From Bacillus niameyensis (GTDB taxonomy: Bacteria > Bacillota > Bacilli > Bacillales > Bacillaceae_C), in assembly GCF_001375535.1 (NCBI RefSeq), contig NZ_LN831197.1, forward strand, positions 2,788,099-2,852,098: a DNA stretch of 64,000 nt, given 5' to 3'. The translations under genes and the position numbers were made by a program. Of this stretch, positions 55,921 to 64,000 are shown piece after piece (the stretch's first letter is position 1; every line of letters begins with the position of its first letter). The notes under the pieces were generated by a model, which worked only from the letters and a program-made list of their open reading frames with translations, did not search any database and was not told where the DNA came from.

Positions 55921-56087
55921 ATTTGGGGTTTAGGTTTCTCATTATTACCATTTTATTCCAGCCCCTTTCCTAGAATAGTATACCATAAGATCTTTTACTG
56001 TAGATATTGCTAACTATTTTATTAGACAGCTTACAAGCATTTTTTAAATTGGATTATAGTCAATCGAGACTCAAAAAATCCAAAGCT

Positions 56088-57152
56088 TTAGTTAGCTTTG
56101 GATTTTTCAGATAAAACCTTTTTTAAGGTTTCGATATTCTTATTCATTATACTAAAGTAATCTTCATTATTTTTGAGATCATCCTCTGTAATATATTCCA
56201 AGTTGTGTAAAGTAACAGGTATTGCCTCTGTTTCCTTTTTAACGACATCAGCTACTTTTGTTATTGGATTTTGATCATAAATAATGTAGGATATACCATA
56301 TTCTTTAGCAGTCTCAATAATGGTTTGTAACTGTTTTTGCGATGGTTCATTATCGGGGCTCAAACCAGAAATACTAATTTGCTTGACTCCATATCGATGT
56401 TCCCAGTATCCGTAGGAAGCGTGTGAAACCAAAATTTCTTTATGGTCAGCAGCCTCAATCGTCACTTGTAGTTCTTTGTTCATTTGTTCTAGGGTTTGTT
56501 TAACCTCTTGAAAATTCCTTTCAAATTCATCTTTAGCAGAAGGCATAGCTTCAGTAAGAGAAATTTTAATATTTTCGGCCATTGCTATCGCACGTACAGG
56601 ATCTAGCCAAATATGTGGATCTTTGTCATGATGATGATGGAGATCGTGTTCGCCATCTGCATGACTTTCATCGTGATCCTCTTCATCCCCGTGGCTCTCA
56701 TCAGCATGTTCATCGTGATCTCCGTCATGATCATGCCCATGTCCGTGGTCATGATCATCATCCCCACTTAATAATTCGATTCCCTTTGAAGCTTCAACCA
56801 TTGTTACCTTTTCATTCGCTAGTGTACTTCTCGTTTTATTTACAAAAGGTTCGAGACCAGCTCCATTAAAAATGAATAAGTCTGCATCAGCAATGTCCAT
56901 CATCGTCCTCATCGTTGGTTCAAATGTATGGGCATCTGCTCCAGCCGGATACACACTTTTCACTTCAACATATTTCCCACCGATTTTCTTCGCAAAATCT
57001 TCAATTGGAAATATCGTTGTAAACACAGTTAACTTTTCCTCACCATTTTCCGTAACTGCTTGACTCGATTTAGCTGACGAATCCGGAGTGCATCCCCCTA
57101 AAAACGCCGCGGTGAGCAAAAATAATATGAAAAAGGTTGATTTTACTTTCAT
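56088..57152 (-). CDS. znuA: Zinc ABC transporter substrate-binding lipoprotein (ZnuA/AdcA family)
   Basis: A 354-residue cluster-9 binding protein. Lipobox LGGC at Cys21; metal ligands His in GADAHTFEPT, His in DPHIWLDP and His in LVSHASYGYW. A long His/Asp/Glu-rich loop (about 131-178, HDHGHGHDHDGDHDEH and onward) sits between the first and second ligand, the mark of zinc-specific ZnuA/AdcA. A Zur box lies 70 bases upstream. No permease or ATPase gene is adjacent, so it must work with a transporter encoded elsewhere. It starts at ATG near AAAGGAAAG. Confidence 0.94.
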   Translation of the reverse strand: MKVKSTFFILFLLTAAFLGGCTPDSSAKSSQAVTENGEEKLTVFTTIFPIEDFAKKIGGKYVEVKSVYPAGADAHTFEPTMRTMMDIADADLFIFNGAGLEPFVNKTRSTLANEKVTMVEASKGIELLSGDDDHDHGHGHDHDGDHDEHADESHGDEEDHDESHADGEHDLHHHHDKDPHIWLDPVRAIAMAENIKISLTEAMPSAKDEFERNFQEVKQTLEQMNKELQVTIEAADHKEILVSHASYGYWEHRYGVKQISISGLSPDNEPSQKQLQTIIETAKEYGISYIIYDQNPITKVADVVKKETEAIPVTLHNLEYITEDDLKNNEDYFSIMNKNIETLKKVLSEKSKAN

Positions 57153-57220
57153 TAAAACTTTCCTTTCTTTTTAAAATTGGTCCTATCAACTTAGCATTAA
57201 TCAGACCACTTTAGGTTCAC

Positions 57221-57241
57221 AAAACGTAACCATTACGATTT
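57221..57241 (-). promoter_or_regulatory. Zur box upstream of znuA
   Basis: On the minus strand AATCGTAATGGTTACGTTT differs from the Bacillus Zur palindrome TCGTAATnATTACGA at few positions. It lies 69 bases before the znuA start, so zinc repression is expected. Confidence 0.82.
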
Positions 57242-57524
57242 AGAGAGCATACTATTCTATAAAATGTCCAATAAGGAGAGCGTCATATGTAAGGCTCAAT
57301 CTACACGTATTTTGAATGAATAAACATTTTATAAGTTGGTTTTCTATTATATTAGGTTTATTGCCATTTCATACCTAGACATACGGTTCTGTCATTCGAT
57401 CTGCGTATGTTCCATCCCAGCTTGCAACACATATTCACCCCTTTTATGTAAAATAAATTGTCACTTTAACTTCTAAATAGTCCTCAAAATACAGAAACGA
57501 TAATTTTAAAAAAATTTTATAGTT

Positions 57525-57545
57525 AAATCGTAACGATTACGATTT
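57525..57545 (+). promoter_or_regulatory. Second, near-perfect Zur box
   Basis: TCGTAACGATTACGA with AAA and TTT flanks is an almost perfect palindrome of the Zur consensus. TATAAT lies seven bases after it (57553-57558), so it overlaps a promoter that reads into the truncated ycgQ. Confidence 0.88.
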
Positions 57546-57645
57546 GTATGATATAATAAAAAAATCTAATTGGCAAGCTTTTTTTCATCATCGAATGAAT
57601 AATCAAATGTGATAATTTGCTAGGACGCAAACATAAAATGGTGAT

Positions 57646-58313
57646 TACGGGGGATTAAGTATGGCTCAGGTTTATATACTCAACCTCCTGAAATTAATGC
57701 TGACAGTTCCTTAGACACTTCGAATGCTGAAGAATATTTGAATGATCCTGAAGGTTATATGGCAAAGTTAGATGAAAGAGTCGAAGCTGGATATAGTGAT
57801 AGCGTAGACGAAAGCAATGAAAGTGGAATACTTGCAGACGAAAACAGTCTTGGAACAAATCCCGATGGAAGTGATATTTTAATCATGACATCCGAAGATC
57901 AAGAGAAGTTAAAAAATGAGCTGTTAAACAGCGAAAGGATTGTGGTGGATGATAACCGCTATCTCGCAATCCTGAACATTCTTCATGAATATCCTAGTTT
58001 ATTTGTTGGTAAAGAGATCGAGATTGTTGGGTTTGCCTATAAAGAACCAGACTTTGAAGACGATCAGTTCGTTATTGCACGGTTCGGAGTATCTTGTTGT
58101 GTTGCTGATGCGTCAGTATATGGAATCATCTCAACAATGGATGAGATAGGAAGTATTCAATATGAAGAGGATCAGTGGATTCGGGTAACCGGAAAACTTT
58201 CAACAACAATAATGAATGATTGGGAATTACCTCTTCTGCAAGTCACGAACGAAGAAAAAATAAACGAGCCAGAGAATCCGTATGTATATGAATATTACAT
58301 ACCGCTAAGTTAA
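57646..58313 (+). pseudogene. ycgQ: N-terminally truncated YcgQ-like protein (TIGR03943/DUF1980)
   Basis: About 222 codons open from just after a TGA near 57643: GIKYGSGLYTQPPEINADSS, then the conserved C-terminal part with GKEIEIVGFAYKEPDFEDDQFVIARF (quoted in part), GVSCCVADASVYG, DQWIRVTGKL and NPYVYEYY. This is the C-terminal domain of the YcgQ family, partner of the YcgR permease. The N-terminal membrane half and the ycgR gene are missing, while the Zur box and promoter are directly upstream; there is no proper start codon with a ribosome site (TTG 57738 is the first candidate). A deletion between promoter and mid-gene explains it. A short cytosolic product cannot be ruled out. Confidence 0.75.
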
Positions 58314-58317
58314 TACA

Positions 58318-58420
58318 AGCGTAAGAACCTGTTAGCAACGTACAAACTTCAGGGATTTTCACTTATCGTAGGAGAAGGCCAAGAAGTTTGTACATCGCTG
58401 GGCGCTGAGGTTAGACCGAT
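58318..58420 (+). repeat. Decayed copy of the dispersed array-type element
   Basis: AAGCGTAAGAACCTGTTAGC, AACGTACAAACTTC, CACTTATCGTAGGAG, AAGAAGTTTG and GCTGAGGTTAGACCGAT keep the order of the element, with the middle lost. It begins a few bases after the ycgQ stop, again at a gene 3' end. Confidence 0.75.
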
Positions 58421-58667
58421 CGTTTGCGCTACAACCCCATGTGAGATCAAACCTCATTCTAAATCCTCTGCAGCTGTAATTTCCCCAATACCTTTTTCAA
58501 CAATCCGCTAGAGCGAATAATCGTATATATTAACTCGCTTTTGCTCAAGAATTTTATCCGCAATAACAAAAGCTTTCATATTCGATCAAACTACTTATTT
58601 TTAATATCTATTTAATTCACACAGTGTATCTCCGCCTTTAGAATATTTCCTTTTAACATAGTGTGTC

Positions 58668-59462
58668 CTAATCATGAGTTACTTTTGAATGCACCCCTTC
58701 AATACGAGGCCTAGTTGCTCTAAACCAATGGAAGCAAAGGATGAAAATAAGAATAATATCGATGATATCCCCGCCATAATACATGAGCATGCCTCCAAAT
58801 TCGGCCTCTTCTAATGGTACTCCTTTAGGCGGCTGAGCGTAGATATACTTTGATAGAATTCCATGGCCAGCTAGAGCTATCACAAATACGAGAGCACGGT
58901 ACAAAAAAGAAACTCGATGGGGGGTCGGATCGATATAGATCATTGAGACTGTAAACAGATATCCAGCCAAGAACACGTGGAGATGCACGATTAAATGCAA
59001 AAGGGTACTCTCATGCATAAGTGAATATAGATTAGTAGTATACAACAACCATAATCCGCCTATATTAAGGAAGGATGTGACAATAGGATTTGTAAACACT
59101 CGCGATGGCCAGCTTTTAAGAACCTTCGAAAGCTTTCTCGCCAAAGGTATACTCAACATTCGCAGCACAAGAGTTATCGGGGCCGCTAATGCGAGAAGCA
59201 ACGGCGCCAACATCCCCAACAACAAATGGCCAAACATGTGAGCTGTAAAAGATACATGGGCACGGTTTGCTAAGGGACCTGCAACGGCAATAATCGCGAG
59301 GAGAATTCCCAAGGTCCAGCAAACAGTACGGTACATCGGCCATGGTTTATAACGTCTACTGGAAAAGATAACAGCAAGGATATACATAACGAAAGCCAAC
59401 ACAAATGGTAGTGCCAAAAGTAGCTGAGGGATGATCCCAACATGTTGAATATGATTATTCAT
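58668..59462 (-). CDS. ctaG: Cytochrome c oxidase assembly protein CtaG family
   Basis: A 264-residue integral membrane protein with about seven helices and the caa3_CtaG pattern: VSFTAHMFGHLLLGMLAPLLLALAAP (quoted in part), HLIVHLHVFLAGYLF and the conserved histidines of the putative copper path. It is needed for CuB insertion into caa3 oxidase in Bacillus. ATG 59462 overlaps the stop of the upstream gene (ATGAATAA) and has AAAGG before it. It is coupled to a DUF2243 gene, not to the cta operon. Confidence 0.92.
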   Translation of the reverse strand: MNNHIQHVGIIPQLLLALPFVLAFVMYILAVIFSSRRYKPWPMYRTVCWTLGILLAIIAVAGPLANRAHVSFTAHMFGHLLLGMLAPLLLALAAPITLVLRMLSIPLARKLSKVLKSWPSRVFTNPIVTSFLNIGGLWLLYTTNLYSLMHESTLLHLIVHLHVFLAGYLFTVSMIYIDPTPHRVSFLYRALVFVIALAGHGILSKYIYAQPPKGVPLEEAEFGGMLMYYGGDIIDIILIFILCFHWFRATRPRIEGVHSKVTHD

Positions 59463-59967
59463 GTGAGACAACCTTTCCATATTGTTTGCTACTTCGTGTA
59501 GAAAATACAAGACTGAGACCGATAATAATCATGAAAACAGCTACGATATTCCATATCAGATCATAAACAAATACGTTTTCAACATAACGAATCTGGTGGA
59601 TTTTCATCACTTTGTGTTGAACTGTACCATCGTATAACTGGAAACCGCCTGTACCAAGTAACACTCCTCCCCACCACCTCTTTAGCCACAATGCGTTTCG
59701 TCTTCGAAGATCTGCAAACATAAACAAACCCCCAATTGTGGCAAACCAACTAAAAGCATGAAACAGCCCATCAGAAATTAGCCCTATTTCGGTTGTGGAC
59801 TTATCATAGAAATGATGCCAACGCAATAGTTGATGAAAGACCGTCTCATCAAAAAAGGCAGCTAAGCCCATTCCAAACAGAATGCCTGACCATAGATTAC
59901 GACTTTTGTACTTGTTTTTATTTAAAGTACTCGAATAATTGTTTCGACTTCCATTTTTAATACCCAT
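59455..59967 (-). CDS. DUF2243 membrane protein
   Basis: A 170-residue protein with four membrane helices and the DUF2243 signature GILFGMGLAAFFDETVFHQLLRWHHFYD (quoted in core), GLFHAFSWFATIGGLFMFAD and GGFQLYDGTVQHKVMKIHQIRY. Conserved His residues (HQLLRWHH, QHKVMKIHQ) suggest metal or heme binding. The function is unknown, but it is known to neighbour CtaG-like genes. ATG 59967 has AAGGAG upstream; the longer frame adds 12 residues. Its stop overlaps the ctaG start. Confidence 0.88.
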   Translation of the reverse strand: MGIKNGSRNNYSSTLNKNKYKSRNLWSGILFGMGLAAFFDETVFHQLLRWHHFYDKSTTEIGLISDGLFHAFSWFATIGGLFMFADLRRRNALWLKRWWGGVLLGTGGFQLYDGTVQHKVMKIHQIRYVENVFVYDLIWNIVAVFMIIIGLSLVFSTRSSKQYGKVVSHE

Positions 59968-60176
59968 TTTCTTCTCCTTCGTGTAACTTTCACATATATA
60001 CATTTATCGTTTCCACATACTTCTCCTGATAAACAGCCTAAAGGGATTGGAATAATCCTGTGGAAATAAGCCCAAGAATCTGTTTTCCAGACCATGACCA
60101 AAATAATGAAAAAGCATTAGAGTTTTAACTAGGTGGTTCTGCACATTTGATCAATAGAGAGTGTTGGATCCAGTAT

Positions 60177-60284
60177 TCAATTATTTGGCGCGATCACTGG
60201 ATCACTCTTATTATTTTCCTCTTCGTTACCTGTTTGCGATTCCAAACAACCGATAAGTAGTATGGATAATAAAAATGCAACACA
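60177..60284 (-). pseudogene. Remnant of a small lipoprotein gene
   Basis: One frame reads AFLLSILLIGCLESQTGNEE and on to a TGA at 60177, which is a lipoprotein signal end with lipobox LIGC and a short charged tail. No start codon is in frame; the ribosome site AAGGAG near 60310 and a GTG lie in another frame, so a frameshift is likely. It stands upstream of the DUF2243-CtaG pair. Confidence 0.4.
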
Positions 60285-60957
60285 CTAGTTTTAAACACAC
60301 TATACTTACTCCTTCTTTTAAATTAATAAACTGAATCATTTATCTTTTAAAAGAAATCATTTCTCCTATATTAGAAAGCTTCAATAACTTATGATGATTA
60401 AACGCACGTTTTTTCATTTCAACTATACAAGGAGGCTTTCGATTTTAACGACCTTTTTGAAAAATCGTTTATAGCTATCCTTTATCTAAATATTCGTAGG
60501 CAATGCAATGAATCACTTCGTTTTCATTAAACAGAAACAGGCTATCTCACTTATGATGAGATAGCCTGTAAACGTTGATATATCCATATTTTTATTGTAA
60601 ACAAAGGTAAACAAGGGAACGTAAGAAATACGATCTTAAAAGCGCACCTCGTGCACCACAGTTCTCAAAACGTTAATTTCAGCATTATCAGTCATTTTGC
60701 TAATTCAACTGCAATTACACAAATAGAAAAAGCCATTATTTTGATCGTTAGTCGAACAAAGTAATAGCCATCAATTTTTATTTTAGAAGATTTTCCAAAG
60801 GAACCGACTTGTAAATAATTCTATTCTATTATTGCCTAATTCAATAGAATAAGTGAGGCTAGTATGGTTCCAATCCTCCAATACAAACATAGCCGATTGC
60901 AATTGCAAACAACTTCTTTCTTCTAATGGGATATTAAATCTCCACAATTTATGAACT
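60285..60957. other. Gene-free region with one strong hairpin
   Basis: About 670 AT-rich bases. ACAGGCTATCTCA and TGAGATAGCCTGT (60537-60569) form a perfect 13-bp stem with a 7-base loop and could end a lost gene on the minus strand (moderately T-rich after it). Nothing else was recognised. Confidence 0.5.
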
Positions 60958-61470
60958 TTAATTTTTTGATAAAATGTTACATTTCTTATTTTCCATATTC
61001 ATTCTATTGGATTTAATATACTTAGTAAATATATAACGAACTAGCGGTCCCATAATAATAACCTGTAAAGGTAATGCTATAATCAAGTTCCTACCAAAAA
61101 CTGTAAAATAATCTACAACCACTGAGTTAGAAGTAAAGCCATTATGAATATAAGTTGAAACTAATCCGTAAATAGACATAAAAAACGCCATTCCTAAAAC
61201 CATGCATATTGATATGGCCAGGACTGTATAGAGTTTCTTAGTTGTATTTATAGTTAATTTCAATGCTATCTTTTTAGCATTCGGCCCTACTATAAACATG
61301 TCAAGTATAAAAGCAATCACAAACCCAATAAAAAAATCAGATATTCCTTCTATAAAAGTCATTTTCCCGATACTTCCATTAAGGTAAAAATTATATATAG
61401 TCATAACTAATACCATCCCAAAACACATTATTAAACCAAATTGTAAACTTTCTTTCTTAGTTGTTGGCAA
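60958..61470 (-). CDS. DUF2798 membrane protein
   Basis: A 170-residue protein with four membrane helices in two repeats of about 75 residues. Each repeat ends in the DUF2798 motif: FIGFVIAFILDMFIVGPNAKKIA and NLIIALPLQVIIMGPLVRYIF. This doubled architecture is usual in the family. The function is unknown. It starts at ATG after AAAGGATG. It appears monocistronic. The repeats within the protein suggest an ancient gene duplication. Confidence 0.85.
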   Translation of the reverse strand: MPTTKKESLQFGLIMCFGMVLVMTIYNFYLNGSIGKMTFIEGISDFFIGFVIAFILDMFIVGPNAKKIALKLTINTTKKLYTVLAISICMVLGMAFFMSIYGLVSTYIHNGFTSNSVVVDYFTVFGRNLIIALPLQVIIMGPLVRYIFTKYIKSNRMNMENKKCNILSKN

Positions 61471-61859
61471 ATTTCATCATCCTTTCTTTTTCCTACCTTT
61501 GTAGTATAGGAATAGTAAGAACCTCCTCGTAAGTGAACATTTTGTGAACAAATATTTTGAATGATTCATTCTTGCCTTAACTTTTCTCAACAAAACTGCA
61601 CTTTAATTTAAGTAAACTTCCCAAAAGCCTTTTCCACGTTTTAACACTATTCTACAAAATGGCCCTTAATGGAATAGTGTGGAGGGGTTTCCATTGCTTC
61701 ATTCGAGAGTGTTCAGTATAGCACTATTTGATTTAAAAACTTCGTCCAGGAAAATTATGTGTGCTTCCGGCGTACTAAAACGTGTTAGAAGCCATTGGAA
61801 GTAATTCGTTTCTTGTTAAATCAGCAGACAATGCCAATTTTGCTGTACCCAGTGAGCCG
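61471..61859. other. Gene-free region before the integrase remnant
   Basis: About 390 bases without a plausible frame. It may contain more decayed mobile-element sequence, but nothing is recognisable. Confidence 0.35.
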
Positions 61860-62047
61860 ATCATCAGCATATGCTGTTTTTCATCCGGTGCTTGAATGAA
61901 AGATGTACAAATGCGTTTAGGTCATTCTAGGATTGTACAACAATAAATATATACACCCATGTCACAAAAGAAAGTGAAGAAAATATCATTAATATGTTAG
62001 TCGATTATTTGAGTACAGAAAGTCCAAGTGAAAGGAATGAAAAATGA
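61860..62047 (+). pseudogene. C-terminal remnant of a tyrosine recombinase (phage or ICE integrase)
   Basis: One frame gives MKDVQMRLGHSRI, the next gives TTINIYTHVTKESEENIINM and on to a TGA at 62047. Joined, they form the typical LGHSRI-x-TTINIYTHVTKE end of phage-type integrases, with the catalytic Tyr in NIYTHV. A frameshift near 61935 and earlier decay remove the rest. It marks a lost integrated element. Confidence 0.8.
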
Positions 62048-62095
62048 GATGGAAATTATTGGGGCAAAATTGGAGTCAATAGCCTTTTAAAGATA

Positions 62096-62125
62096 AAAAC
62101 AGCCCCTTCCGACGGAGCTGTTTTT
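62096..62125. terminator. Bidirectional terminator-like hairpin
   Basis: AAAAACAGC and GCTGTTTTT pair, with CC/GG inside, around TTCCGAC. It lies between the integrase remnant and the VOC gene and may serve both directions. Confidence 0.85.
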
Positions 62126-62281
62126 GATAATTTGAATGTGTAGTTCGATTTATCCCTTTTTGTCCAAACAGGAATCGTATCCCTATCTAGGAAACTAGCT
62201 TTTGATGTATAACTTTCTTCTTGTTCAACAAAACGAACGCCCCCGTTTAAGTACACTTGTTCACAAAAATTACTATTACCT

Positions 62282-62665
62282 TCAGTCTAGTTTAATCCCA
62301 AAAGCTATCCATCTTCCATCAATATCTTCGACTACAAATTCTTTATTGTTGTAATCAGTATGATCTAATGAACGGACTATCTTTACATTAGAATTGACAA
62401 ACTCTTCTTGTAGTTCTTTTTGGTTTTTGGTAATAAAATATGCATCGTACCCATAACCATATAATTTTCTATTTGGAATTACTTTTTGTCCATTAGATTT
62501 TGTTAAGATAATCTCTGTTGTGTCACGGTATAAACAAATATGTGGTTCATTGGAATTTAAATAATGAACAGCTTTAAATCCCATTTTCTTTTCATAAAAA
62601 TTAGCTGTTTGTATTATATCCTGCGTTGGAAATATACAGTGAGATAACAATAATAAGTTCTTCAT
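62282..62665 (-). CDS. VOC (glyoxalase/bleomycin-resistance-like) family protein
   Basis: A 127-residue protein with a single pair of beta-alpha-beta-beta-beta units: LLLSHCIFPTQDIIQTANFYEKKMGFKAVHY (quoted in part) at the front and KEFVVEDIDGRWIAFGI at the end. The usual metal Glu near the C-terminus is replaced, so it may bind a ligand without catalysis. It could be an antibiotic-binding or a metabolic protein; the substrate is unknown. It starts at ATG with GGAGA upstream. Confidence 0.8.
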   Translation of the reverse strand: MKNLLLLSHCIFPTQDIIQTANFYEKKMGFKAVHYLNSNEPHICLYRDTTEIILTKSNGQKVIPNRKLYGYGYDAYFITKNQKELQEEFVNSNVKIVRSLDHTDYNNKEFVVEDIDGRWIAFGIKLD

Positions 62666-62867
62666 TAACTGTCTCCTTATAAAAATGGTTTATTTATTAA
62701 TTTCTATAACCTTTTGTAAAATCCTTCTTCAACTTAACTACCTCGTTAGTTTAAGAGTAGCTCTCACAATTATTTGATATTATATAGAAAGATAAATTTA
62801 GAGTTTAGTTTATAGTTATAAAAATAAGTTATTTATACCCTTATAATTCTACAAAAAGGAGGAGTGT

Positions 62868-64000
62868 ATGAAAAAGACTATTGTTTTTGTATTAACGATA
62901 CTTATATTATTCTCAGGATTCGGAACACATAGTTATGCGTTGTCTGATTCGAAATCTGCGGCAATACAGTCATTGCTAGATGATGCCTGTCGTATATCAG
63001 GTGTGCCTGGAATATCAATCTCAATACTTGCTGATGGTGAAGTGTTCTACTTTTCTTCTGGGTATGCAGATCTTGAAAAGGGGTTGTCTGCAAGTGAAAA
63101 TACACTCTATGAGTTGGCCTCGGTGAGTAAAGCTTTTACTGGTATGGCGATTTTGCTATTGGAAGAGCAAGGGCTGCTATCAATGACTGACCCTATCCAA
63201 AAATATTTACCTTGGTTTACGTTAAAGTATCAAGGTAAACCTGTTGATATGCAAAGCCTTACACTAAATAACTTTCTTCACCATACCAGCGGCCTAACAA
63301 ATATAAAACATACTCAAAATATTCCACAAGGTAATACGCCTGATATGTTGCAAAAGACTGTGGAAACGCTGGTAGATGCAGAATTGGCGTTCTCTCCCGG
63401 TGAACAATATAACTATGGAACCGTTAATTATGACGTATTGGGTTTGGTTATTGAGATTGTATCACGGCAAAGCTATGAAGACTATATGAAGGAACAGGTA
63501 TTTCTACCCTTAGGTCTTCACCAGACGTATGTTTATAAAGAAGATGCTCAAGCCACTGGACAGTTAGCACAGGGCTACCGTTCTTCCTTTTTTATAACAA
63601 CTCCATTTAACGCTCCGGATTATGCAGGGAATAAACCTGCCGGCTATATCATTTCTAATTCAAAAGATATGGCGCGTTGGATGGGCATACAGATGGGTAT
63701 CGTGCAGGACATACCCGAAATATTTCACAGGGTTATCGAAAAATCACATAGGGGGGATATGTCTGTTTCGGCTGTCAATGATATGTATTATGCGGCAGGT
63801 TGGTCGGTAAACGCCGAACAAACGTTTATAGAACACACTGGGGGTAATCCAAATTTTAGAACCGAAGTAGCCATAATGCCAAATGAACGAACAGCCATCT
63901 CCTTACTGAGCAACGGCGCAAATACCAATATAAACCTGGTACTGAAGGTTAAAAATATATTAAACGGCAATCTAACTCAGTCATATGAGATAAGCGGCAC
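62868..64000 (+). CDS. Serine hydrolase, class C beta-lactamase-like (cut off by window edge)
   Basis: At least 377 codons. A Sec signal peptide (MKKTIVFVLTILILFSGFG) is followed by a beta-lactamase/penicillin-binding-type domain: catalytic S-x-x-K in LASVSKAFTGMA, Y-x-N in YGTVNYDVLG, and the third motif H-T-G in FIEHTGGNPNF. Such secreted enzymes include D-amino-acid peptidases and esterases, so beta-lactam resistance is not implied. ATG 62868 follows AAAGGAGGA. The frame stays open to the last base; a C-terminal membrane domain, common in this group, may lie beyond. Confidence 0.88.
   Translation, partial: MKKTIVFVLTILILFSGFGTHSYALSDSKSAAIQSLLDDACRISGVPGISISILADGEVFYFSSGYADLEKGLSASENTLYELASVSKAFTGMAILLLEEQGLLSMTDPIQKYLPWFTLKYQGKPVDMQSLTLNNFLHHTSGLTNIKHTQNIPQGNTPDMLQKTVETLVDAELAFSPGEQYNYGTVNYDVLGLVIEIVSRQSYEDYMKEQVFLPLGLHQTYVYKEDAQATGQLAQGYRSSFFITTPFNAPDYAGNKPAGYIISNSKDMARWMGIQMGIVQDIPEIFHRVIEKSHRGDMSVSAVNDMYYAAGWSVNAEQTFIEHTGGNPNFRTEVAIMPNERTAISLLSNGANTNINLVLKVKNILNGNLTQSYEISG

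Noticed and set aside
62056-62256. 66-codon minus-strand frame with FLDRDTIPVWTKR, faintly like an S-layer homology motif
   Set aside because: It runs across a strong terminator hairpin, has no ribosome site and too little sequence to assign; at best a gene fragment.

Overview
The window reads as a chromosomal segment of a low-GC, endospore-forming, facultatively anaerobic Bacillaceae member. The gene order glmM-cdaR-cdaA, rsiW-sigW, pdaB, kbaA, gerD, salA, cwlD and a YbaK-like gene is that of Bacillus subtilis, read in the opposite orientation. S-box and TPP riboswitches, a sigma-W autoregulatory promoter, a sigma-D promoter, Zur boxes and a Spo0E-like peptide agree with this. The genus cannot be fixed from the sequence alone.

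Layout. 1-2.7 kb: a cut-off oxidoreductase, a YfkAB-type radical SAM protein and a methyltransferase, all on the minus strand. 2.8-5.4 kb: a SAM riboswitch and two methionine genes (metI, yxjG-like). 5.4-6.8 kb: two kinds of short repeats, then an orphan flagellin behind a near-perfect sigma-D promoter. 6.9-12.2 kb: glmM-cdaR-cdaA (cell-wall precursor and c-di-AMP), rsiW-sigW (envelope stress) and a Spo0E-like gene. 12.2-13.3 kb: eight tRNAs and a 5S rRNA without 16S or 23S, apparently two transcription units. 13.4-16.9 kb: pdaB, kbaA, gerD, salA (sporulation and germination). 17.0-25.0 kb: an ORF-free tandem array of 20 apparently identical 363-bp units with diverged edge copies. 25-30 kb: cwlD, YbaK-like, an unknown lipoprotein and a manganese-type ABC transporter. 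30.4-34.3 kb: pflB, pflA and an azoreductase. 34.4-38.4 kb: a four-gene amino-sugar-acid type catabolic cluster. 38.7-50 kb: sortase D, lactonase, GNAT, fructose PTS, glycosyltransferase, PAS-GGDEF-EAL protein, TPP-riboswitch tenA and a secreted GH16 glucanase. 51-55 kb: phosphoesterase, a type I toxin-antitoxin locus too small for ordinary ORF callers, and an HD-GYP protein followed by a 22-residue Cys/Trp peptide and a PqqD-like/M50 protease. 55.5-64 kb: decayed genes, a lone Zur-type zinc-binding lipoprotein, a truncated Zur-linked ycgQ, DUF2243-CtaG, DUF2798, an integrase remnant, a VOC protein and a cut-off serine hydrolase.

The strongest candidates for something undescribed are the 22-residue CWWCW peptide with its PqqD-like/M50 membrane protease and adjacent HD-GYP gene (52.6-55.1 kb), and the 8-kb tandem array built from a dispersed, foldable repeat that also occurs singly at 5.4, 10.5, 32.7 and 58.3 kb. 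Start codons below were often moved inward from the longest ORF where a clear Shine-Dalgarno sequence or family alignment supports it; these choices are noted gene by gene.
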